Part shown: positions 50,796 through 61,679 of the stretch, in pieces
How the letters are laid out: each line of letters starts with the position of its first letter
Numbering within the stretch: the first letter of the stretch is position 1
DNA from: Melanocharis versteri
Lineage: Eukaryota; Chordata; Aves; Passeriformes; Melanocharitidae
Reading direction: 5' to 3'
DNA length: 64,000 bases
Assembly (NCBI GenBank): GCA_013397845.1
Contig: VZTG01001883.1
Span: forward strand, 2,546,304 to 2,610,303
Made by a program: the position numbers and the translations under genes
The notes under the pieces: generated by a model
The model's input: the letters and a program-made list of their open reading frames with translations, nothing else
What the model was told of the DNA's origin: nothing
The model's database searches: none

Positions 50796-53567
50796 CATTC
50801 TGATAGCAAGGGAGATTAACAAGTCAACATTTCTTTACAGCAGTATCCTGTTTGCCGTATATTTAATCAATGGATCTAGTTCTCAATCCTCTGTTACATT
50901 TTTCCCCTCTGTGATTCAGCAAACCTCCTACAATGATTTGAATTTTCAGTGTCCCAGTTTTGAATACTTTTTATTTTTTGTCTTTTCATTGTAGAAATGA
51001 GCACTCTTACTGTTCTATGTTATTGCAAACAAGAAGCACATGTTGCTGTTTGAGCTCCTAATATAAACAGAGGAAACCTACCAGACCTGCTGATCAGAGA
51101 TTATAGAGGGAAAATATCTTATAATTTAGACTTAGGTTTTTTTGCCAATAGAACCTCTATTCTGGCATATCCAGCAAAAAGGGGTCATCATCCAGAAGGA
51201 CTTTTAGAAAATTTTTAAAAAGGCCAAAAGAGTTTATCAAATGGTCTCTGAAAAATGTAAAATGTAAAGATGAAAATTTTCCGCTGATATTTTTCATAAA
51301 CTGAAATTTGAGCTGAAACAAAGGTACCTTTAATTAGTACTGAGGTGAAACTTGAGAGCTAAATATTGCATAACAGGTTAAATTAAATATCACGAAGAAG
51401 ATACTTCAAAGAAAATTAGCAAATATTGAGAAGAGGCAGGAAAAAACTTGCAGTGCTTATATCTGCTGTTCTTAACATTTCAAATGAAATGAGCAAATTC
51501 CTGCAGTGCCAGTCTACTCTAATTGGAAGGAAGATAGAAATAAAGAGCCAATAAGTGTATGCATGGTCACACATGCATATGTACATGTTATATAGGCAAC
51601 TGTGTTAATGAAGAGACAGTTTAGTTTAAAAGTAAAATATGTATAAAAGTTCTCTGTACTGTCTCAAATATAACTTTGACTGCAGTCTTATTGAGAGTGA
51701 GTGCTTTTCTACTTTTCTTTTCCTGAGAATTTAAGGAACATTTTTTTTTCTGCTTAAGAACTTGCCTTTCTGGAGCCAAATTAAGCTTTCTATTTTCCTT
51801 TTTCTTCATCTTCTCATACTCAGTACACTGCACAGCCTTGTGGAAGAAATTTCAAGACACTATGGACTACTTCTGTGTTAGCAAGACACTGGTAATACCA
51901 CATGCCGTCTTGTCACACATCTAAATAATGTTGTCACTCAACTGTCTAGCTGCATAGAAAAGATAGATGACAGAGTAAAAAAAAATCTTCTGGTAAAGTC
52001 TTACCTTGACAACATAGGAAAGAAAACAATGTGAAAAGAGAACATTAGCATTGAATTAGATGTCGTTCTGGTGTCACCAGCCTCTCCACACTTTGTACTC
52101 ATCCGTAGACAAAGTTGCGGTAAAGCCAAAAAATCTTTCCAAGTTCAGAATTTCCTTATGACAGAGCATTATGAAGTCTTTGTTTCTCACTGTGATTGAA
52201 CTGAATGGAAAACACAAAGAAAATGGGTGTCAGTTTATCTCCTATGCGTATTTGTATGCAAAGAAAGTTCAAATGTGACTTGGAAACATGAGTCCACAGC
52301 TTCTCTTTTGCAAAGATTTTTAAATTTTACAGAAAGAAGCACAACACCCAATTTGTCACTTCCTTTCAAAAACAAAAGTCATTGAAAAATATAATTCAAC
52401 TTAGGATGACAGTTTTGAAAATATTCTGTACACTCCCACATTTTTCTTCTATGACACAGTCACTGATCAATGGCTTCCTTCAAACTCTTCCTGATGGAAG
52501 GAAATCTTTGGCCTAGCTTTTTCCTGTCTTCTAAATGTGTATTTAAGATGTACACCTTCTGTAAATTACTTGGGATTCTTTTATTACGGCTGTTTTCAAT
52601 GTTAGCTCCTGATGTGTCTCTGTGAACTTGAATTTCAAAAAACGCTGAGGAATACAAAGAGAAAGTTTAGCTTTTATTTTATTGGTGTAGAAGATTTAAG
52701 CTGACTTTAATGGATATTTGATAGGTTTTCCACAACTGAAAAACCCCCATTTAGCAATTCCACATGTTCATGTAGACGTCCTGGAATTTCTTCAGGATGC
52801 TGAGGAGGTCCAGGTAAAAGTTGATGGTTGAAGGACTATACAAATAGGCCTATACCAAATTTTTGTTTCTCTATCCTTCTAAACAATGTGCATTTTTATA
52901 CTATTCCTGTTTCTAAGAAGATGACTCCTTCAGTGTCCACCCGTCAATACCCACATAAAACATCTAAAAAGCAAACAGTTAAGAAGATGTTCAGTAGACA
53001 TGTATCTTCTCACCATCTAGCAGCATTGAAGAAGCTCTAAAAGAGTCGGCTATTTACTTCTCTGTAAATCATGGGACAGAATAAAACCAAAAAAGCAACA
53101 ATAACTGTCTCGTTAACTTTTGAGAGCAATCAAGATAAAACATACACCTAATGTATACATGGCTAAATGTGGCCAAAATGTACATCTGTTTAGTATTAAG
53201 ATGCTTTCTAAAAGTGTATCCAGTCTCAGTTAATTCTTTCTTATATCTTTGGGTTTGCTAGGTTCTATACAAAGGAAGTAATTGGCCATCCCTGCACCAG
53301 AAATCCTCTCTAATTAGAGACCAAAGGCAAAGGTTTGCTGTGGAAACAAAGCATGAGTAGTGAAGGGATTTGTCTAAGATTCCACAGTCTATTAATGTCA
53401 GACTAAGGTATAGAACACCAGTATTTTATTATAAATTTAGCAGGTGCTAGATGACAGCTTATCTGATAGGTGTATAACATGCACACATTCATTACTAGCG
53501 GTCGAAGGTCCAGGTTGAGAATCACTTATGGCTTATTTTTAAGGTCATTAGAGATATTAATTTATTT
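50796..53567. other. Non-coding stretch, nothing firm
   Basis: No gene or CR1. At 53362-53420 the order GGGATTTGTCTAAGATTCCA, CAGTCTATTAATG and TATAGAACACCAG recalls the MIR/LINE2 tail, but the divergence is too high to annotate. Confidence 0.55.
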
Positions 53568-53629
53568 AAATAAAAATAAAATAAAATAAAATAAAATAAA
53601 ATAAAATAAAATAAAATAAAATAAAATAA
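53568..53629. repeat. (AAAAT)n pentanucleotide microsatellite
   Basis: About twelve nearly perfect five-base units. It has the same motif as the locus at 46371-46420 and is followed directly by a T run. Confidence 0.95.
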
Positions 53630-53645
53630 TTTTTTTTTTTTTTTT
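53630..53645. repeat. T16 homopolymer after (AAAAT)n
   Basis: Sixteen T directly abut the pentanucleotide array and are followed by A6, so A-rich and T-rich arms can pair. Confidence 0.9.
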
Positions 53646-56090
53646 AAAAAAGTGGTTAGATTCTCTGAAGTAAAAGCCCTTATTCCTTAGGTCAAGAATT
53701 TTATCTGGACAGAGTCTTGTTAGTAACTGTAAGTTATGGTTTTAATATAGTTCTAATCCTAAGACCCATTATACCTTCACTCATCTTTCAACATTTTACT
53801 GCTTTAAATTGTATGAATTTGACCATAAATATGGAGCAAGTCAGACATAAATCTAAAACCATAGAAAAAAATGTCAGGAACACAAGTTTTATAGATTTTT
53901 TCAATGTGTTATTTCCCTTTTGCAGAGGAAAAATTTCTGGAATATATAAAATTAATAGAGACAAAAAATTGTAACAAAATTCTCTCCTCCTCTCCTCCTA
54001 CAAACTGATTTCTTCTGCAAAGAAATGCACAAGCCATATTATTGATTATTTGTTATCTAATAAGCAGCACATTTCTCTGCCAACCAGATAAAAACCGAGT
54101 ATATATAACAACAGAAAATATGAGTCACGTGAGGATGAGATATGCAATTCAGGCTGGCCAGGTTAGTGGTACTGTAGCTGAGCGCAAGGGAAATTGTGCT
54201 TTCAGCTTCACTAATTTTAGCTGACATCACAAAAATTTATCTAGCATTGGAAAAAATTTACATTGGATCTAAGCAAAAACGTATTTGTGTTTGTATGTTT
54301 CTATTTTTCCTACAGTATTTTTACTACTCATGTAAAACACAGACAAATCATTAACATGACCAAAGTTTCTAAAAGGAAGGTTGTCTCCCATAGTAATTAT
54401 TTCACATTCTATCATATGTGTGCTTAAAAGGAAAAGGCAAGAGCACCTCACTCCACTTATCTTCTTCCCCTTAAATGCCCAGAACAGAACAGTGCTAATG
54501 TGGGGGGGGGGAACAGGATTTAAAAAACAGACAAAAATCTGAAATGCTCTTGTGTACTTAGCTATTTTATCAGGAAAAAAAAAAATACAGCTGTTCCGTG
54601 GCTTTGCAGAAGATGTGGCATTTCTAGATATAACTAAGTCCTTAACCACTGTTGTTAGTACAACCTCATTAGTTCCCTGTTTCTTCCTTAAATACATCAG
54701 ACTTGGTTCAGTTATGAAAGAATTTGAGACATCCAAAACCCAGTGGTGTTGCACGACCCCACGACAGTATTCATACTTAGCAGAGGTATTCCTGGGTTCT
54801 CTTATCTATTTTGGCCCCTCCAGATCTTCTTTTGTTCTCATAGCTCTATGGATTATGTTTTATAAATTATGACAGTCTACCAATAGAAAATCAGTCAGCC
54901 AGGAAGGGCATCACCTCTTCTGACTACAGCACTCAGATTACTTTGGCAGCTCCATTATCGTCTCAATCTAATCCCACCTAAGAAAGAAAACTTTGGTTTT
55001 GCATTTTCCCAGTCTCTGCCTTGGCAATATTTCAAATTTATGGTAGACTTGCTAATTGAAATAAGTTAGTAAGATCTCTGATGATCACATGGAGGATACA
55101 ATCCATCAAAAACTAACATCGTTTGCCTCACTCTATGGCTTAATGTCATTATTATTATTATTACTATTGTAATTAGGGCAACAGGAAATAAAGAGTGCTG
55201 ATCTGTATGCAATTGTTTTGTGAGCACCTGGAGAGATGCTGAAGGATATCATTCAAGCCATGACTTTATTCTTCAGTATAAGCAGTCTGCAATCTGGGAA
55301 AGTAAAATAAGGGGAGAGAGAAAACCAACAAAAAAATACATGAAGAAAATGAAAGCTGACACTGGCTCACAGTCCCAAATTTTAGCGTTTTTTATTGCTA
55401 TTTTTTTCACAGGGAGAAATGATTAGAAGAATTTAAATATCCAAACAACCGTATGTTTGTCTCCCCATGGAGCTGATAACAAAATTCTTCAAAACAGCTG
55501 CAAATGACAGGAAATGCGGGGGGGTTGGGACTACAAGAGGCTAGGAGAAAACCTAAACCTGAGAAAGGCTTGGTCTTCAACCTTATCAGCATGTGCCAGG
55601 TCTTGGGAATAAGATATTAGGGGGAGTGATGCTATTACTACACGCAAGAAATTATCTCAGGCAACTTGAGTAACTGTTGCTTTTATCGCTAAGCTTCTTG
55701 AGCTGTGCTTAATAGCCTTTGACTGCTCATCTGTTATTATTATGACCTTTTTTTTTTTTTTAATCTGCAGAGAGTTTAAAGTTCATTAGCAAAATTTTTG
55801 GTCTTCTATTCTCTTCACTCCATTGAAGAGTTATCCTTAAAAATATTTAAAGATTTAGTAATTGTTTTTGCTATTTTTTCCCTATTTTTTATATTTTTGC
55901 CTTTTCTCTCCATACTTTCTCTTCGTAAGTGGTTTCAGGAAGTGTCATACTGGCAGCAAGAGAAATGGCAAAAAAAAAAAAAAAATTATAGAAGATACAA
56001 AAGGAAAAGATACGTACAACATGAGTCAAATTCTGAATCTTCGAAAATTAACATATATTTAACTAGGCGCTTCAATGGTATTTCCTATTC
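53646..56090. other. Non-coding stretch, nothing identified
   Basis: Contains a minus-strand frame of 161 codons (54269-54754) and an overlapping plus-strand frame of 106 codons (54552-54872). Neither shows a domain, signal peptide or family likeness. A (TTA)n repeat is at 55147-55167 and an A15 run near 55970-55984. Confidence 0.55.
55147..55167. repeat. (TTA)n trinucleotide microsatellite
   Basis: Short ATT/TTA array with one CTA interruption. Confidence 0.85.
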
Positions 56091-56122
56091 ATATATATAG
56101 ATAGATAGATGCATAGATGGAT
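56091..56122. repeat. (TA)n/(GATA)n microsatellite
   Basis: ATATATAT leads into ATAG units with a GCAT interruption. Confidence 0.85.
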
Positions 56123-56609
56123 AATCTTTTTGGAACTACTATATGCCCGTATTAGTCAATTAATTTAAATATAATTGAAGAAAGCAAAATAATATTATTC
56201 AAACTGCCACTGAAATACACTCACCTTTAAAATAGAATGTGACAGAACAACACAGCTTAAATAACTTCAGAAATGTGGGCATGGGAAAAGGGAAATTGGA
56301 AGATGATTTTTGTCCTGGGTTTGCCCACTCAAACCCACAACAATTTTGCAGTTAATTTAGTCAGTTCAGCTTTGTCAATTCTTGTAGTCCTTCTGTTTCC
56401 TCAATAATTTTTCCAGTTTTCCTGATTTATTCCTTTATTTTTGTTTTTTTTTTTTTAAATGCATTTATCTTAATGTAAAAAATTATTTTTACTTGTTATT
56501 GGGAGACCTGACCCTCAATAGCCTGCTGATTAGATGAGTAAAAAAAAAACCAAACTAAAATATGGACGAAGGATCAAACACAGCAAAATAGAAGCCCAGC
56601 AGTAGAAAG
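56123..56609. other. Non-coding stretch upstream of the type C LTR
   Basis: AT-rich, with a T run near 56440-56456. The contrast in base composition with the following LTR is sharp. Confidence 0.6.
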
Positions 56610-56616
56610 ACTCTGT
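56610..56616 (+). repeat. Left copy of the 7-bp target duplication of the type C LTR
   Basis: ACTCTGT, repeated exactly at 57218-57224. Class II-like retroviruses usually make 6 bp, so one base of the match may be fortuitous. Confidence 0.8.
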
Positions 56617-56904
56617 TGTGGTGGATCACAGCCTGCCTGCACTCCCTGACCAGGCTGTGGCAGAGTTCACAGGGAGGGCTCGTTGGTCGGACCCTGCCGC
56701 ATCTCCCTGCCCTCCTGCTTAGGGCAAGAAACCCCTGAAGCTCCCAGAACACCTTTCCCTGTTCTCCCCAGTTTGCCCAACTTTGGTTAGGTTCCAGAGA
56801 ACCCGTGGTTATTGGTTATCTGTACCTTTCCTCCACCTATGTACGGCCCCCTGTCCCCGCCCGGATTGGGCCATTTGAATGTATCCCTCTGCCCCGCTCG
56901 AGGG

Positions 56905-56911
56905 TATAAAA
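56905..56911 (+). promoter_or_regulatory. TATA box of the type C LTR
   Basis: TATAAAA in a GGG...CCCC context, with a GC box about 45 bases and an inverted CCAAT about 37 bases upstream. Transcription would start about 25-30 bases downstream. Confidence 0.75.
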
Positions 56912-56998
56912 CCCCTTGTAATGCCCGGTTCTGGGCTCCTCACTCCCCCGCTCCTTGCTGCTGACCCCCGGCTCTCCAACCCCGCTCCTGGACCCTGG

Positions 56999-57004
56999 AA
57001 TAAA
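56999..57004 (+). promoter_or_regulatory. Polyadenylation signal of the type C LTR
   Basis: AATAAA, 94 bases after the TATA box, with G/T- and T-rich sequence following within 40 bases. Confidence 0.75.
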
Positions 57005-57217
57005 CCCCGTCCTTCCACCCTGAGGAGCCCCTCTCGTCTCTTTTGCTTCCTCCGGCACCTTTACCATCAGTGGGTGCAGCGGGCCCCGTGTGAGCCCCCG
57101 CTCGCCCTCCCGCCATCGGAGCAGCACCCAGCCACCCACGGCAGCGGCCAGGGAAGGACGCGCGCTCCTGGCCCCCGAGCTGGCCACACACAGCCGGGGA
57201 GCCGCGATAAGACTCCA

Positions 57218-57224
57218 ACTCTGT
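57218..57224 (+). repeat. Right copy of the 7-bp target duplication of the type C LTR
   Basis: ACTCTGT, identical to 56610-56616. Confidence 0.8.
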
Positions 57225-60200
57225 TTTAATAGTTTGGTTTTGGTTTTTTTACAGAATATATACACACTATATTTACCACTTTTCCCCTTCTGTACTCTGT
57301 ATTATCCAGACAGCATTTAAATTAAAAATCTGAAATCTTCAGTGGCAACTAATAAAATCTACTTAAGCAAAATTCACGGTTATAAGATATCAAGTTAACA
57401 TATGACTGGTGTCACTAGAACTTTATTTTCTATTTGAAAATGAATAACAGTACATATATTTCCTCCTATTCATTTGGGCAGCTATTTTATCAGATTAAAA
57501 ATTCTCAGCTGTGATCTGCCATTTACTTTCTCTGACTTCTTACGATGTTAGTTTTTTTTGTGGGTTTTTTTTCTGCAGGGCTAATGGCCAAGTATAGTTC
57601 TGATTGCAGGAGACTATTTATATGATGTCCAGTGAAAATCTGTCAATAGAGTAGGCTGCCCTAAGTGCTTTCTGAAAATATGCTTGAACTTTCCCATCAT
57701 TTTTGCAGAATCAGTTTTGACCCTGTTCACTGGAGAAACACAGGATGGCAACTAAGAAGGAAATATCTAAATCTAATCTTTCTGGTGTTCTTAATCTGGG
57801 CTGACATAGTTCTACAGGAAGCAGGGTAAGCCCATTGATAGAGTTTTGGAAAGCGCACAATAGAAACAGAATTATAAGGAAAAACAACACAAGCTTTAAC
57901 TAAAAACTATATCATAGCCAATGACATCTTTGGCAAATATTAAAGATGATTTCATTTGTTTTTTTAACACCAAAAAAAAAATCATCTTGCTTGACACGTC
58001 TGTTGCCAGCCAAAATTCACTGTATAACAGCAAAAATAATACGCGAAGTACTACTTACCTAAGGACATTTGCATTTTTTCTCATTAAAGAATGAAAAAAT
58101 CAGAAATTTTATTGACATTTTTACCGTTGTCATTACTGAGCTACTTTGATTTTTTTTACATTATGCTTAGTGATTGAAAATATTTGAAATCCAATCTTTG
58201 CTAGCTAATCTTCATGGAATGTGTGATTCACATGATGTTTTGGGGGCTTTTGTATGTCTGATTAAATAATGCTGTATGCCCTTCTAAAGGGACCATTTGT
58301 ATGTTTTAATTAAAAGTTATTTTCATCAATACTCATGAAAGAAATACTAGAATCCATTTTCTTCATAATTAAAATAACTACAACTTGTTCTTAAGAAAGT
58401 TTGTGTAAATTATATGGGAAAAATTTGGAAGCATACCAGCAGTGAATTCTATTTTGAATCATGCACATCAAATATTTTGGAAACTACCAGTCTTCTAATG
58501 GGTTTATTAGAACAAGTATACAGCAAAGACTGGAAACATCACTGAAATTAGAGAAAACCACAAAATATTACTTGCTTGAAAGGGAAATTAATGTAAAATA
58601 ACAGCATAAGAATATAAATCAATCCAAAATCTTTAAAACACGCTCTCCAGTTGCTTTCAAAATATTTTTAAGTACATACTGCATTTGAAAATGTCACAAT
58701 AATGCTTGAGAATATTCCTCTCATGGAAAATAGTTAATTCCTTCACATCTACTGAAATTAGGGATATTTATATCAAGTAACTGTTGTGAACCTGTCTTAT
58801 TGATGTCAGTGCAGCAGTGAGAAAAGATTACATGGACAAAGTGGTCCTAACCCCCTTTTAAGCAACTAAGTCCATATTTAGATTGAAGAAATGCTTGAAA
58901 TCCCCCACTCAATTACCGAATAACCTTATGAGGTTCCTTCCTAGGAGTTTACATTTCTAATCACTGCTATGTTTAAATTACCTAAGTCTTGATAAGCCTA
59001 AGCAATTTAGCACCAGACTTATCAGGCATTTTGGAAAAGACTTTTTCAATGAAGATATATTTAGGTTTACTGAGTACTTCCAGGAAGCTTAGCTTTGAAG
59101 ACATACATGACAGGCTTTCTCTGATTGACTCAAAAATTCCAGGCAGAAAGAAATTTTTTGTAGCCAGTAGTCAAGCACACAGAACATTGAACAAGATACA
59201 AGAAAGACTGATACTCAAAAATGGCATTTTCTATTGAATATATCTCTCATCTCTCAGAGCTCTGAGTACGTCCCCTGATTATTACCTATCCTGATGCATA
59301 ATTCTCTCTCCTTGCCTTCAAGAAGACTTATTTTTTTCATTATTATTCTATTCAGTGTTCACTGAATAAGAGAAAGACAGAAAGAAAGACTTTATAGTTT
59401 GGGAGCTGGATCAGTCAGTGGAGCCCTGGTTTCCAACTCCTGCTTCACCTCCAAAGAATCTGGCTTAATCTGTTGAGAAGCAACTTCAGTTAATGTTGGT
59501 AATTGATCCAGGGTGCAACGAGTTATAGTTCTGACAAGCAAAGTTGATCTAATTTCCTCTCAGCTTTGCAATTTCCTCCCTTTTCCTATCCTATTTTCTC
59601 TTGGTTGTCACAATGACAAGGCAATTCCATGGGATGTTAAAGTCTGGAAATGCAATTGACTCAAATGGCTTCAATGTGAAACTAATGTAGCTTTTTGGTG
59701 CCATGGGATGTGGAAGGAAGTCGTCTTCGTCTAGGCAATCCTCCTCCCTAGCTGTTTAAGACCAGTTAACTCATTTTCAAAACTTTGCCATTTCTTTCAA
59801 TGGGAGGGCAGGAGTTAATTAAATTTTATCACACTTTTTGTATCATTATCATAATATTCTCACACAAAAACATTGTGAAACTGAAGGACTTTGACCACAT
59901 AAGAATTTAGCAATATATATTCACATGTGGTAACAACTGCAGTATATTCAGCTGACAATTTCAAGCAATTCATTGGGTGATGATTTGAATCTACCTTCCA
60001 TACACACTGAATTCATTGTTCTCAGGAAGAAATTATACCGTAAGAAAGTTCATTTTAGAGGGAATTGCATGTGGCATACAGCAATGCTGCAAATCCTTTG
60101 AGAATGTCCCTATTGCTTCAGTATACACACATTTGCTTTATATCATGTGGGATACCACCTTATTCTTCCCCACAGTAAAGTTCATGCAGCACAATAATGA

Positions 60201-60435
60201 TTTTGCTTATGAGCACATTTTGATGACCAGGGTGATAAATTCAATAGAATCAGTTATTCAAATTGTGGTTAGCTCCTGAAACAACTATAAAAGCTTGCCT
60301 GCTCTGAATTTCCCTCCAGTGATTTCCTTCCTTTTCACTAAAAGTTTGTTTGGCCCAATGAACAATTTCTGTTGTCATTCGTTCAAGTCAGACTCTAAAA
60401 TTCATACCACAGTTACCAGTGCTATGATTAATGAC
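57225..60435. other. Non-coding stretch, one weak candidate exon
   Basis: T/G-rich tracts lie at about 57228-57250 and 57550-57573. The segment 57709-57825 is bounded by TTTTGCAG and GG/GTAAG with one frame open for 38 codons; see findings. Otherwise nothing is recognised. Confidence 0.55.
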
Positions 60436-60512
60436 ACAGGGGTCAGTTTCTTTTCCTAGGAAACAAGTAATAGGATGAGAAGAAAAGGTATCAAAGTTTC
60501 ACTTGAAGACAT
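60436..60512 (+). repeat. Upstream copy of a 77-bp exact direct repeat (CR1-derived sequence)
   Basis: All 77 bases from ACAGGGGTCAGTTTC to GAAGACAT recur without a mismatch at 62004-62080. That second copy sits inside a CR1, in its proper place between recognisable CR1 segments. The flanks of this upstream copy are not CR1-like, so this one is the derived copy. It is listed as a repeat, not as an independent CR1 insertion, because it has neither the CR1 3' terminus nor a normal truncation pattern. Confidence 0.9.
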
Positions 60513-61679
60513 AGTCTGACTCCATAAGATGTTCGTCGATGTTGTATTTCACGTGTCCTGAGGTGGTTTTAATGGGAAGAGAAAATCTCTGACTGAGAAT
60601 GCTTCACTCTCTGGAAGAATGGAGAAACACACAGAGAAAGACATGGCTTAATTATACCTGGAAGAAAGATAATTCCCATCTTAGACCAGGACTGGCCACT
60701 TGCTTTACCTTATCTATACTGTCTTTGGTTTGAACTCTGGTAAAAAAGTAGAGGAGCTGCCATTCTTATATTAGTCATTAGAGATTTTAAAAAAGCCCAG
60801 AAACCCAACAAAAACAAGCAAAAAAGACCCTCAAAACAAACAAACCAAGCAAAACCGAACCAAACACCCCAACGATTAAAAAAAACCCAAATTAACTTCT
60901 ATAGCAATATATATGGTCACTAATACAACACATGCCTGCATAGTACCAATGTGAAACTGATTTATGTATTGGTGAAACAGATAACAAAATGAAATTCAAA
61001 TTAATTTCATTTAATTTCATTTTATGAGAATTTTTTGAAAATGCTTCGTATGTCACAGCTATATAATCCTCCCCAAACAGCAAATATAAGCCTGACTTTT
61101 AATTTAGTCTTCAGATATGTTAAATAGGAACTGTACTTAAAATTAAAATTAAAATTATAAGCATAATAGTTTAGGGGATCCAGCCAACTCCATATAGCCA
61201 AAGTACCATGGGACTAAGAGTGACTAGTTAGTAAATTAATAAACCTTCATAAAATGAGAACTGCACAGAAAATTGTGTAAATTTGTACAGATAACTGTTA
61301 CACTGAATAACTATCAATGAAAGCAGAAAACCCCAGCAATGACATGTTCAGCCCATACTAATTTACATATGTAAATTTCCATAGGTAACAGTCTTTTCAG
61401 CTACAAATTTTTTATGACAGCGTGTCAAGCAGGTCTTATGTCTGCAAAGGAATATTTTAAGCCTGTTAACTTTTGAACATAAAAATAATGAAAAGAACCC
61501 TACTGCCATCCTTCTCTAGTTTTCTACTTCCCTCTTTCCAAATTTCACATTCAAAAGTTGGAAATTAATTTCCTTATTTTAATATTTCCTCTGAATATAC
61601 AGTTGTATCAGAAAAGGATATGGTAGCAACAGCAAGCTGTATGATTCCTTTCAACAGTTGGATCACCTGACTCCAAGCT
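60513..61679. other. Non-coding stretch between the duplicate and the CR1
   Basis: An A/C-rich tract lies at 60788-60890, an (ATTAATTTC)-like tandem near 60999-61022 and an (AAAATT)n near 61138-61158. No gene recognised. Confidence 0.6.
60788..60890. repeat. A/C-rich low-complexity tract
   Basis: AAAACC, CAAAC and AAACCCC units dominate; T and G are rare. Confidence 0.85.

Larger units (their letters stand above)
56617..57217 (+). mobile_element. GC-rich solo ERV LTR, type C, plus strand, apparently young
   Basis: A 601-base element runs from TGTGGTGGATCACAG to ATAAGACTCCA, with TG...CA ends and exact 7-bp flanking repeats. U3 holds ATTGG (inverted CCAAT) boxes near 56811 and 56865, and a GC box CCCCGCCC at 56855-56862. 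The TATA box GGGTATAAAACCCC is centred on 56908, and AATAAA is at 56999-57004. That leaves a short R and a U5 of roughly 190 bases, very rich in CpG. Signals are in the right order and undamaged, and the many surviving CpGs argue for recent arrival. No gag, pol or env lies on either side, so LTR-LTR recombination has removed the body. The overlapping frames on both strands (up to 142 codons) are by-products of GC-rich sequence. Confidence 0.9.

Noticed and set aside
53362..53420. MIR/LINE2-like tail
   Set aside because: The order of short motifs is suggestive but divergence is too high without a profile search.
56837..57265. Overlapping frames of 70 to 142 codons on both strands
   Set aside because: They fall across the type C LTR, whose GC richness removes stop codons. 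LTR signals explain the sequence.
59404..59520. tRNA-like start (CAGTCAGTGGAGCCCTGG)
   Set aside because: No B box in a proper position and no cloverleaf; weaker than the segment at 31.4 kb.
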